A stretch of DNA of 57,873 nt, from contig CAUYUJ010019627.1 in the NCBI GenBank assembly GCA_963575745.1, positions 70,291 to 128,163 of the forward strand, read 5' to 3'. Positions 20,374 through 30,232 of this stretch are shown in pieces. Every line of letters begins with the position of its first letter. Within the stretch, counting starts at the first letter, position 1. The DNA is from Prorocentrum cordatum. Lineage: Eukaryota > Sar > Dinophyceae > Prorocentrales > Prorocentraceae. The notes beneath the pieces are model-generated. The model did not search any database. It was not told the origin of the DNA and saw only the letters and a list, made by a program, of their open reading frames with translations. The translations under genes were made by a program, and so were the position numbers.

Positions 20374-22359
20374 GTATCCGTTTGGGGTGGCGCATAGAAC
20401 AAGCAACGGGCATGCCATCACATGTCCCACGGACATATCTTATCCCTGGACTTGGGGAACGAAGAATGGCAAAAACAGAAAGATTCGGAGGTCCGCGCGG
20501 AGTTCGCAGATCCGCGCTGGACCCCCCTGGCGACGTCTCTGTCGCCGCCCCTGGCGCGCCCCGTGCGCCAGGGAGGGGGTCCAGCGCCGACCTGAGAAAT
20601 CCGCGCGGACCTCCGAGTTTTTATCCTTGTGTCAGTTTCCGTTCCCCTATGGATGAGCCCAAATCCCTTCGGACACTATTTGGGGGAGCTGGCGGGATTG
20701 ACGACACATGCGCCTCTAGACTTTTAAGCCGGGCCTGTCCATCTACAGGGGGGAAATTCAAAAATAGTATAACAATAGTCTGGGTATAATCTTCCCATCA
20801 TTTTCGGGTAGTTTTGTTGAGCATTGTCTGACTGTGTTTTATTCTTCGCCCCAAATCCGCCTGTAGGGGGACATGCCCGACCTGACTCGAGACGTACACG
20901 CCGGTCGTTGAAAACATGTATTTTGGGATGCCCAAATCCTGATCACTGTACGCGCCTTCCTACTTCAAGAGTCGAGCGGTTTTCCCCCTTCCCTCCGCTT
21001 CAGGGGGTGGGCGGAAGTCCAATCTACTTCCAAGGCCTTCCTACTTCATGCTTCTACCCACTTCTTCCGACCGGCGTGTATGTGTGCGCTGCAGAACTTG
21101 GCATCGCTTGGACGTGTGCATTTTTTCTCGGCGAGAAACCACGAGGACCATCCTGGACCATCGAGAAAAAACAGCACGCGCGAAACCGAACAATGCACGG
21201 GAAATGGACGTCCGAGCGATGGCAAGAGAAGGGGGCGGCCCCCTCCCGGACGAGGCCCCTGCGCGGCTTTCCTGGGGCACTGGCACGGGGAGGGCAGGCC
21301 TCGCGCAGAAGAGGCCCGAGGGGAAGGCCTCTTCGAAGCACCCTGCTTCTTGCGGGCGATCGCAGACATGGACTCAGGGGGGCGTGGATTAGCGACGGGT
21401 CCCGCCTCCGTGGGAAATCGCGGATTTCCGCCTCCGAGCGAGGCGGCACCGGCCGCATTCTGGGGAGGGCACCTCCCCCGATCCATGGATTTGGCGACCG
21501 CGCGCCAAATCCATGGATCGTTAATCCCTGTTTGCGCGCCCCCGAGACAAGGCTTCTTCGAAGCACCCTGCTTCTCAGAAGGCGCGGGCCCTCTGTGCAG
21601 ACGTCGGTTCAGCGCCTTCTCGGAAGCAGCCTCCCTCCACGAAAGGCCTTCCCCCCTCCCCCCCTAATTACTCCCCTCTGCGCGCCGCCAACGAGGGGGG
21701 AACGTCGAGCCCTGATAGTGGCATGCGTTGCTTATATCGGCGTTGGGTACTCCAGATTTCGTAATAAAGGGAGGGGGGTTGCATTTCGGGGGGGGTCTCT
21801 TCCAGGCTATCTTGGAGGGCCTGGGGGGGTCTGGGGACGATGTTTTGGAGGGTTCTCCCACGGGGGAGGTCTGAAATGGCTTGTCTTGGAGGGTCCAGAC
21901 CCCCTCCCTTTTATTACGAACTCTGGGGTAGCCCACCGCGCTTGCCCAGGGCCCGCCACTCTCCGAGAGACCCTCCTCGGGTTTCTTGCGGCGAGCGGCG
22001 GCACCGCGGCGCGGACGGGCAGCGCCGCTCGGGGGGGCGCCGCCGCCTCGGTATGGTCGGGCTGAGGTCTAGAGGTCGAGGCCGGATCGCCCGTGTTCCC
22101 GTGGTTGGACCTCCTGCGACGGCCCTCGTCGCCACCGCCGGGCTCGCCTCGAGATTCTGGTCAAGACGCTCCCTGGGAGAGGTCCAGGGAGTGGAGGTCT
22201 CGGTGCCGCTTGGCTTTCCCAGCTCGGGGAGAGGGTACCTCCGTGTTCCTCGTGCTTGTGGGATGGCTTGGTGCATCCTGGGGAAAAGAGTAGGCTCGAG
22301 TGCACTTCAGTTCGGGCTGGCGGAGGGTCTCATGTTCTGAGGAGGGTGTTCTTCTGTCG

Positions 22360-22700
22360 TAGGTCTGATTGTATTCTCTCCGGCCTGCCCCTCCTCTTTC
22401 TCCTCCTCCCTTTTTTTTTTCCCTCATATCCTTCCTTTTTCCTTTTTTTTCTTTCTCCTCTCCTCTTCTCTTTTATTTCCTTATTTTCCTTCCTTCTTTT
22501 TTTTCCCTCCCCTTTTTTCTTCTCTTTTCTTTTCTCTCTCCTCCTCCTCCTCCTCTTCCTCTCCTCCTCCTCATCCTCCTCCTCTTCTCCTCCTCCCCCT
22601 CTCCCTCCTCCTCCTCCACCTTCTCCGCCTCCTCCTCCTCCTCCTCATCCTCCTTTTCCTCCTCCTCCTCCTCCTCCTCCTCCTCCTCCTCCTCCTCCTC
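22360..22700. repeat. Pyrimidine-rich tract unique to the right copy
   Basis: A T- and C-rich stretch (CCTTTTTTTTCTTTCTCC-like, then CTCCTC runs). The first 267 bases (22360-22626) replace an unrelated 156-base block of the left copy (16406-16561). Confidence 0.85.
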
Positions 22701-24360
22701 CCACCCTCTTGTTGCGCTGCGCGGGCGCGGTGGTCTCGAGGTGGCACGTCGCGTCTTCTCGACCTCGCCCTCGTCGTTCCTCGTCCTCGTCCTCTCCACT
22801 CCTCCTCGTCACTTCTCATTGTCCAGGCGATCGCCCGTGAACCCCTCTCCTGCAGCTTAGAGGTCTGAAACACTGGATGGTGGATCCAGATTTAAAGGGT
22901 GCTTGCAGCCAGGCGACCCCCTGCTAGGGGTGCCCGTCGGGTCCGTAAGTGCCGCTATGAAAGATACGAGGTCATGAAGATGAGGGGTCCTGATAACCGC
23001 AGAGGGTCTTTAATGATGCACCCCCCCTTAAGCTCTCGGCGGGGAATAGAAACTCGTCCCTTCTCCTCCTTCCTCTCCCTCCTCCTTCCCCTCCCATGTT
23101 CCAGTGCGCGCAGCAGCGGTGGCGGTGGTGTGTCGGAGAGGAGGAGGAGGAGGAGAAGGAGGAGGAGGAGGCCGCCAGGCGTTGAGCGATGGGATTGTTG
23201 AGCACTTCTCATGACCTCTCATGCATCCGCTGACGAGAGTAATTCATTTCCAATTATTGTCGGGGTCCCAATCCGTCAATGAGCCGGCGGAAAACATATT
23301 TATCTTCCCATTATTGCCCAGGGGTTTATTGAAGATCGTTTGGGGTTACCCAGGAAGGTGGCGAGCCAATTCCAGGACTCCTCTCCCTCAGGACCCGTCT
23401 CCTTCACGCGAAACGTGCTCGGTCCGATACCCCAGCGGCGATTCGACCTGAAGGGGCACGTACTCGGTGCTCCCCGACTCGGCCACATGTCGACCCAGCC
23501 ATCCTGTGGAGTGCCCATGAGTCAAAAGTCGGCATGTTGCTCAATGTTCGGGACCTCTTCCTCGGCACCGCTATTTCTACGCAACTCTCTGTACTGTGAT
23601 TTGCTCAACAGGTGCGTTCATCAAGAAGGACGTCCACCCCACCTGTGCAATAACAAGTGCACGGAGCCGTCTTGTTGACAGCAGGGCATTGGCGAGGCCA
23701 CCCTGAGGCAGAAGGCTGGCTAGAGTTTTCTGTCGCGATGTCGTTGCCTCAGCTCGAGGAGGTGATGCCCCTCCCCCATTCTCAGGACAAACGCCACGTC
23801 GACGCTAACTACCGCAATCTAGGATGACGATGACCTGTCCCGGGGGCCCGTCACGCTAGAGCGTCCTGGACGATGATCAACACATCGGGTTCCCGGCCTG
23901 CAGGTGTGGGCGATGTCGTCGTCATCGAGATTCTCGGATCGCCCTTATCCACAATCTCTCCCAGAGGCAGACCGCTTGTTGTTATCGCTCCTCCTGGGAG
24001 CTTTTCTGCACGGCCATGCTATATTCGGGCTCGCAGTGGTCATAGCAGCCTGCCCTCGTCCTCAGACGACGCGGCCACACCTCGGCACATCGCGGGACAT
24101 CTGGACCTGAGCCCTGCAGTCCCCCAGCTCTCCGCGGCACCTCCCGAGCCAGCATCGCGATCTGCGAGGGCCCCATCGGCCCCTCCTCCCCCTCCTCCTC
24201 CTCCTCCTCATCCTCCTCCTCCTCCTCCTCCTCCTCCTCCTGTTCTCTACTTCGTTGGTAAATGCCGAATGCCGAGAGAGGGAGAGGCCGCACTTTCCGT
24301 TGCCGGTTAGGCCCTTCAGTTTCGCGTTGAAGGGCTGAAAGGCCGCCGCCTGGGCATGCC

Positions 24361-24744
24361 GTGGGGGCTGGACGCGCTCGCGCACGACCTGACACAGGCG
24401 TTGTGGTGCGGGCCGGCGTCCCGGCGTGCCCCGACTGCTACCACGCACCCTCGCTGACATGCCCACCCCTGACCTGCTCTTGCCCACGCGGTGAGGGAGT
24501 GGTCGCGCTGGCCGCGGGCGCGGGCTTCTCGGGGGCGTCGCTGGCCGCGGCGGCTGGCGCGGGGCTCCTCGCTGGGGCCGCTTTCGGGGCCGCGGCGGCC
24601 CTCTGGGCGACGCGCCCCCGCGTGGACGCGCCCGTCCTGGAGCGGGCGGCCGCGGCGGCCACGGCGCCGGCGGCGGTGGAGGACGCGCAGGCGCTGGCAG
24701 CTGCGCGGGCTAGGGCCTTCCAGCGCGTTGCGCCCGCGCAGTGA
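24361..24744 (+). CDS. Small Cys-rich, single-TM ORF of DIRS-like element
   Basis: 127 aa. Residues about 20-45 carry CPDC, C and CSC clusters. Next comes a hydrophobic Ala/Gly-rich stretch (about 46-82) able to span a membrane, then an Ala-rich tail. The stop TGA overlaps the ATG of the next ORF (TGATG at 24742-24746), so the two may be translationally coupled. Small Cys-rich membrane ORFs preceding a Gag-like ORF are, as far as I recall, common in dinoflagellate tyrosine-recombinase retroelements, but I cannot confirm this by search. The first ATG was chosen as the start. Function unknown. Confidence 0.5.
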   Translation: MGAGRARARPDTGVVVRAGVPACPDCYHAPSLTCPPLTCSCPRGEGVVALAAGAGFSGASLAAAAGAGLLAGAAFGAAAALWATRPRVDAPVLERAAAAATAPAAVEDAQALAAARARAFQRVAPAQ

Positions 24745-25405
24745 TGGCGGCGGGCCCCATGGCAGGAGGCTTGCACCTCACGCGCTACAGTGTGCCGGGC
24801 GTGGGGGTGTTCCCCGGGCGCCTGAGCCTGTACCCCACCGGCAATGTGCTGACGCCAGACATGGACGACTACGGCGAGGCGGTGGGGTTGGACGCCGACG
24901 TGAGGAGTGTCCACCTCATCGCGGGACAGGGCGGCCTCGTCGGCGGCGTGGCGGAGGCCCCGACCTACCGCTTCCGACGGCTGCCCACGCCGGCGGAGCT
25001 GTGGGCCGCGCTGCGGCGTGGCGCGGCCGCGGGCTTCGGGCCCTTGCCCGCCTCGCCTTTCCCCATCGAGCTGTCGGCGGCGAACTGCACAGGGGTTCCA
25101 GCCTGCACCATGACGCTCGCGGACCCGAGCGCCGCAGCGGCGCCGGACGCGGCGGCGGCGGGGGCACCAGGGCCGCCACCAGGGCCCCCAGACGCCGCCG
25201 CGGCGAGCGCCGCCCCTCCTGCTGCCGGCGCCGGTCCTGCGCCTGCTGCAGCGCCAGCGGCGGCTGCGCCTCCGCCGGGGCGTCGTCCGGCGATCCCGGA
25301 CTCCGCTCCGGCGGCCCCGCTGCCGAGCGGAGCGGCCGCGCCAGGCTGGGTGTGGGTGGCGGCCGAGGACGTCGACGCGACCGTGGCGTTCGGCGAGGTC
25401 TTGCA
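24744..25405 (+). pseudogene. Gag-like ORF, N-terminal half, interrupted by the 14.2 kb element
   Basis: The frame starts at ATG 24744 overlapping the previous stop. About 150 residues of globular sequence are followed by an Ala/Pro-rich linker and the segment GWVWVAAEDVDATVAFGEVL. There the frame runs into the left terminal repeat of the 14.2 kb insertion. Joining base 25405 to 39625 (removing the insert and one CA) continues the frame with QVGVAGGVTLSG. The gene was therefore whole before insertion, at least at this point. Role by analogy: nucleocapsid or Gag protein of the DIRS-like element. Confidence 0.7.
25404..25405. repeat. Target-site duplication CA (left)
   Basis: CA immediately outside the left terminal repeat is matched by CA at 39623-39624 outside the right one. 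Collapsing the pair restores TTG CAG GTG in the interrupted Gag-like frame. Confidence 0.65.
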
Positions 25406-25444
25406 CTTTGATCGTCGGGTGGGTGTAAGTGCGGTAAGAGCGTT
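25406..25444. repeat. Left terminal inverted repeat of the 14.2 kb element
   Basis: Starts CTTTGATCGTCGGGTGGGTG and continues with TAAGTGCGGTAAGAGCGTT. Its reverse complement is at 39584-39622 with one difference. It contains GTAAGT, a consensus 5' splice site, at 25425-25430. Confidence 0.9.
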
Positions 25445-26154
25445 GTATATCCGATGAAATCGTTTCAACGAAGATGTATGTAGGTTCATGCTAGTTGACC
25501 TCACATATTCAACATATATAAAATATCGAACTTCGCATTCATCTACTTAACGTTTTGTTAGATAAGTATATTCAACAACATACCATACATACTACTCACA
25601 GAACCATCCATCTTATCAACTGAGCTATCGGGTACCACTGCCAAGATATATCGATACATACACCTCAACATACCCAACTTAGTAGCTAAGTCAGCTAAGT
25701 CGATGTGGGCTGTCCGATTCGGTTAACCCGAAATTTGCATAACTTTCTATGTTTTGCATGTTTGTTCTTGATATTGCTATGTTTCGGGAAAAAACCACAA
25801 AAAACGTTTTAACAACTACAACACAACAGTTTTTCAGGACAGGGCGCCGCAGGTCGACGCGCCGAGCCGCCCTCAGGACGCCTGCGGGGCGCGGAGGGGA
25901 AGGGGGGAGAGGGAGAGGGGGGGGGATCAACTATTCTTCAAACTGCCTCCCCTCGGCGGCCATCACCGCCTCCCCTCTCCTCTCCTCGTTGTCGGCGGCC
26001 AGCCCGCCCCCGCTCCCTCCTGCCGCCTTCCCTCCCCGAGCCCGCCTTCCTTCTTCGGCGGCATATCCGCCCCTCCCTCCTGCACCTCTCTATCGAAGGG
26101 CGGCGCATCCGCCAGCGGCATATCCGCTCTCGCATGCGCTCGTTTTTTCCTTTT
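25445..26154. other. Subterminal region of the 14.2 kb element
   Basis: 25445-25850 is AT-rich non-coding sequence with inverted similarity to the far end of the element. 25920-26130 holds several GGCGG-N-CCGCC palindromes (for example GGCGGCATATCCGCC). No gene is seen. Confidence 0.6.
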
Positions 26155-28576
26155 TCACGTGATGGCGAGCACATAGCCATCGTCCTGTAGTCGCCGATAA
26201 GCCGCCCAGGCTGGCGGGATCAGCTCGGCGGGCATCACGGCGACGTCGCCGCGCGGCCGCCACAGGGACGCGCCTGGGCATGGCGCGCGCACCCATTCCA
26301 GGGTCTCCACCAGCAGGTAGCTGGCGGCGCCAGCCTGCGCGCAGCAATGCACGATGTACGCCTCGCCGTCGCCCAGGAGAAAATCCTGAGGGCAGCAACG
26401 CCTCGATTTTTGGGGGGGCACACGCATGTGCACCCCTAAATACCAAGGTTGGTTGCGCCGTCTGTCCTGGCTGCCGTACATCTGGCCGTCGATGGACGCC
26501 TCTCTGCTGGTCCACGTTTCAGCCCTGCGGAGGGGTTCCTCCTCCTCCTCCTCCTCCTCCTCCTCCTCCTCCTCCTCCTCCTCCTCCTCCTGGCGGCGAG
26601 CCGCCTCGGCGGCAAACCGCCTTCCCCTCTCCCAGCCCATCTTCCTCCACAAAGGGCATGCAAGGTTGCGCCCCGAGTGCCCGAACGTACTGTCCAGCTC
26701 TGGCGTGCGCCACGCTTTGGCGCGGGAGCGCGGCGCCTCCTTCGCTTCCTCCAGGAAGCAGGCGAGCATCGCCGTCAAGGCCGACCGCTCGAAATTCTCA
26801 GGGTTGTCGATCTCCTGCGACCTGGACCGAAGCAGGTTGTGCTTCCGCTCGAGTACGAAGGCGTCCAACCAGATGCCGTCCTCCGCAGGCTGGTCGGGGA
26901 CGTGCCACAAATAATGATGCTTCGGCTTGATCAGGGCTGGCCCGTGCGCGGCTTTGTGCAGCGCCAAGGAAATCGAAACGGCCTTGGTCCAGACAGCTAT
27001 CAAATTCGGCACGGCGCCGATCCTCAGGACGTAGCCGAACCGCCTGCCACCTAAGCGCTCGAGGATGCGCGCGGGCCGACGCGGTGCATCCTCGAACGCG
27101 CAGGCCAGCGTTTGCGTTTCAGCTGCGGCCGCATGTCCTTTTGCCCTGCATGTACAATTCGAGCATCTTCGCCATCGCCTCGAACGACCGCGCCGCAGCG
27201 TTCGCCATGCCGCTGGGACGCAGCTCTGTGTGCACCCAATGACGAATCAAAGGGAACACGGCCAAGCAATCCGACGCCTTGCCCACGAAGTGCGACGCCT
27301 TGCAGGTCGCTTTCTTCCGAGCCACGCTGAACAGAAACGCTGGCGGTTTCCTGCCGCGTCTGCCAGTCCGCCACGCCGAGCAGCGATCCCGCCACGTTCC
27401 CCACGCGTCGGGGATGACATCCCTCACCGCCTTGAGGAGCGCAAAGATTTCGACCTGCAAGGTCCCGCCGCTGGCCAGCATGGTATGCATGGGGTCCCTC
27501 ACGTATGTGCTCGGCGGCGCCACCGTCCGCAACGCCTGGCACGCCACCAGAGAACGGTCATCCAGAGTGATGCCCATTGCCGTCTCCTTCGGGGGCCGGA
27601 ACATCAGAAGGGAAGGAAGGGGGGGACATCAGAAGGGGATCGATGGAAATGTTTTCCTCCCTGGCTCCAGTCTCTCGATGTTCGCTCTGGTTGTCGTGTC
27701 CCGCAGCGACGCCAAATCATCATATTGCTGCAAAAACTCGTCTGACGACAGCGGGTCAAAGCGCGACGAGTCAGCGCACCAGAGAGGCACGAGGTAATCA
27801 TCGTCGTCGTAGTCTGCAAGACATTCCGCCTGATCCAGCACAACGTTCTTGCATTGCAAGCACGGTCTCAGACCTGCAGCGCCCTTGGTGCAGAATGTCT
27901 CTTTTCCAGCCGCCTCGTCTGCAATCAAGCGGTGGAACTTGGCGAAAAAGTGCACGCCGCCGATTGGCGCACCGTGCTCCGACAGACTCTCTGGGCCCAG
28001 GAACAGCGCGCGAAGCAATGCCCGCGCCACGGCCGAGCCGCCGATGCTCTTCTTCACGACGACGCGCAAGGTGCCGATCGGCAGCCACGCAACCTCCTTC
28101 TGCAAGAAGGATCCGAACTCGAGGAAACTCGCATACACCGCGAGCTGATTCCGACGATTATCTATCTTCAAGGCGTTGCCCACGCCAATGTCGTCGTAGT
28201 ACAGCAAAAGCCTCCACGGCCGATCGCGCGACACAGGGAAACGGCGCATCGCTTCCCAAAACATTGAACTCCAGAGAGGGCAGTCCGACAGGAGCCTCGG
28301 CATCAGCCGATGCGGCAGCGCCACGCTCCATCGGAAAGGCGTGCCGATCTTGGGCTGCAGCCGCACTGCGCTGATGAGATCGGCCACGGATGCCGTCTGC
28401 GATCGCTGCATGGCCCGAGCGCTCACGTCTATAGCATCGCCCGCGTCGTCGCCATGGCCAAGCGCAGTCACGATTCGCTCGAGCAAAGCCGCGGACACGC
28501 CGCGCAGGGCCAGACACTGTTGCAGTCGAGCCCGCTGCTCCACCTGCTTGTCCACCTGCAGGGCGCGTTTCCCCAT
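26155..28576 (-). CDS. Transposase-like protein, three exons
   Basis: Exons at 28576-27668, 27586-27138 and 27022-26155 join in frame to about 741 aa. The intervening 81-bp and 115-bp introns begin GA and end AG, each with short direct repeats at the ends. Exon 1 (303 aa) carries WRLLLYYDDIGVGNALKIDN (Asp 128/129), HFFAKFHRLIADEAAGKETF and a CxxC pair in LRPCLQCKNV. Exon 2 has RDPMHTMLASGG. Exon 3 has KPKHHYLWHVPDQ, then FVLERKH. This order of Asp, CxxC, DPMH and HHY...ERKH matches what I know as a widespread dinoflagellate DDE-type transposase-like family. The assignment to KDZ is tentative. A poly-Glu stretch in exon 3 (GAG repeat, 26539-26591) may be an unrecognised intron. The ATG at 28576 follows GC-rich non-coding DNA. 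Confidence 0.65.
27023..27137 (-). other. GA-AG intron in transposase-like gene
   Basis: The donor is AAAAG|GACATG and the acceptor CTGAG|GATCGG. Splicing gives AAA AGG ATC GGC and links the exon 2 frame to exon 3. The AGGA at both ends is a direct repeat. Confidence 0.6.
27587..27667 (-). other. GA-AG intron in transposase-like gene
   Basis: The donor is CTG|GAGCCA and the acceptor CCGAAG|GAGACG. Splicing joins ATCGAGAGACTG to GAGACGGCA in phase 0 and skips the TGA that ends the upstream frame. The GGAG at both ends is a short direct repeat. Confidence 0.6.
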
Positions 28577-29123
28577 TGCGCCGACGCCCGCGCGCGGGAG
28601 GGGCGGGGGCGGGGGGCAGCGCGAGGCCCAGCGCGGTTGAGAAAAACGAATTGCAGCCAGAGAGACGGAAGTGGAGGCGGGAATGGATCGCGGGGCGGAG
28701 TAGCCGCCGAAGGGCATGGCGGTGTAGCCGCCTGAAGGGTCGGGAGGGGCGGCGTAGCCGCCGAAGAGCGTGGGGGCGAGGGGGCATGGGGGGAGGGGGG
28801 AGGGGGGAGGGGGGTGGGTGGGGGAGATTGCGGAGGCGCGAAGTGAGCGTAGCAACGGAACTTGCAAGGGAGATTTCTTTTTCTCGCACGCAATTTCGAG
28901 CTTGAGTTTCAAGCTCGGGTTCCAAGCCGCCAGCGCTCGGAGACGGGCGCGGCTGGCGGCTCGAGCTCGGGGCGGGCGCAGCGCGGGACGGGCGCGGCGG
29001 CGGCTGGCGGCTCTTAGTGCGGGTGCGCGTGCTGCCTCCAACTCCTCATCCACCTCCTCCTCCTCTCCTCATCCTGCCTCCTCTTCCTCCTTATCCTCCT
29101 CTATCGGCCCAGCCGATCGCCGC
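28577..29123. other. Non-coding spacer with palindromes
   Basis: GC- and G-rich DNA upstream of the transposase start, with GGCGGTGTAGCCGCC and GGCGGCGTAGCCGCC palindromes near 28.69-28.76 kb. The promoter of the transposase-like gene should lie here but no motif is recognisable. Confidence 0.5.
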
Positions 29124-29420
29124 TCAGCTCTCCTGGTGCGGCTGGCGGCAGAAGAACCGAATGCCGCCTGGGATGTCCTGCACCGTCTGCTTCGACATCT
29201 GGCACAGCATCTTGCCGCGCTCCTCGGTGCGGCGCGCCTCCTCCATCATGCGCCGCGCCTTGTCGATGAGCATCTGGCCCTTGATGCCAGCGGCGCGTGC
29301 ATGGCGGCAACGATTGCGCCACTCGATGAAGCGCACCACGATGGTCGCCCAGCTCCACGCACTGCCACCCGTGATGAGCTCGAAGTCATCGACGTCGTAC
29401 TTGTCCGCGATGCTCGCCAT
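29124..29420 (-). CDS. Small coiled-coil protein of the 14.2 kb element
   Basis: 98 aa from an ATG. The protein is basic and helical, with a heptad-like stretch DKARRMMEEARRTEERGKML (residues about 53-72) suggesting a short coiled coil, and isolated Cys and His near the end. It has no known domain. The codon use and strand match the neighbouring element genes. It may be a single exon of a larger gene. Confidence 0.45.
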   Translation of the reverse strand: MASIADKYDVDDFELITGGSAWSWATIVVRFIEWRNRCRHARAAGIKGQMLIDKARRMMEEARRTEERGKMLCQMSKQTVQDIPGGIRFFCRQPHQES

Positions 29421-29536
29421 GGCGGCGCAAGACCGCGAAGGGGCACGACCTCGAGCGGCTCCACTTGAGCCACAAAGACTACGGATGAGGGGTGGGACGG
29501 TGGCAGATCATGTCATTGGGAAACGCGAGAGAACGG

Positions 29537-29765
29537 TGCGAGCGCGATGGGCAGCAAAGGCGGCATCTCCGCCAAATGAAGGCAAGGCGGCATGTCCGCC
29601 AAGGGCTTGCGAGAGTGGAAAGGCGGCATCCCCGCCAAACGAAGGGCTGCGGTGGTAACGAGTGGGGTGGCGATGGCAACGAAGAAATGTTTTTTTTCAA
29701 CAACAATAACAATTGTACGAAATCACACACCTCGTCATGAGCGGCCCAACTGCCGCCCCTGCCAA
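29537..29765. repeat. Direct repeat, copy 1, within the 14.2 kb element
   Basis: About 220 bp, nearly identical to 29931-30150. It has three palindromes GGCGGCATCTCCGCC, GGCGGCATGTCCGCC and GGCGGCATCCCCGCC, followed by AACAATAACAATTGTACGAA and CACACCTCGTCA. The second copy overlaps the 3' end of the RS-protein gene, so the repeat probably represents a duplicated 3' untranslated region. Confidence 0.8.
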
Positions 29766-29900
29766 GGAGCTGCTTCGCCTCTGCTTCGTCTCCGACCGCC
29801 AATCGATGGGATTCCCAACGGTGTCGCTGGCCTTCGCGAGCCACAGCTCGCGCGGTAGGGTCTCGGGCAGGACGCGCTCGAGCAGGAGGGAGTTATGCAA
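29697..29900 (-). pseudogene. Fragment related to the VGNPIDWRSE gene
   Basis: The 67-codon minus-strand frame contains KASDTVGNPIDWRSETKQ. This closely matches WLSDPVGNPIDWRSENVL of the gene at 34536-35580, and DNA identity is also clear around GATGGGATTCCCAACGG. It looks like a duplicated exon fused to the repeated 3' region, not an independent gene. Confidence 0.5.
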
Positions 29901-29930
29901 GCGCTTCGCCTCGCCAAGTGAGGCATCGGA

Positions 29931-30150
29931 GCGCGATGAGCAGCAAAGGCGGCATCTCCGCCAAATGAAGGCAAGGCGGCATGTCCGCCAAGGGCTTGCG
30001 AGAGTGGAAAGGCGGCATCCCCGCCAAACGAAGGGCTGCGGTGGTAACGAGTGGGGTGGCGGTGGAAATGTTGTTTCACCAACAATAACAATTGTACGAA
30101 ATCACACACCTCGTCAGGAGCGGCCCAACTGCCGCCCCTGCTCACGAGCG
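29931..30150. repeat. Direct repeat, copy 2, within the 14.2 kb element
   Basis: Second copy of the 29537-29765 repeat, with a few substitutions and a shortened T-run. It abuts the 3' end of the RS-protein gene. Confidence 0.8.
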
Positions 30151-30232
30151 GCCCAGCGGCCGCGGCTTATTCGGGTCCTTCTCCACCTTTTTCAGGCCGT
30201 ACTTCATGATGTACTGGGCCACCATGGGGCGC

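Larger units (their letters stand above)
20374..26339. repeat. Right copy of the 5.9 kb duplication
   Basis: Nearly identical to 14421-20273. It carries second copies of foldback A (20485-20621), MITE family 1 (20728-20881), R3/R2 (20904-21228) and the palindrome at 21481-21519, then the DIRS-like 5' ORFs and the left end of the 14.2 kb element. This copy is continuous with the rest of the locus. Confidence 0.95.

Noticed and set aside
14421-26339. True tandem duplication of the DIRS-like 5' region
   Set aside because: The exact 100-N gap and the contig-end geometry favour an unmerged overlap; kept only as an alternative.
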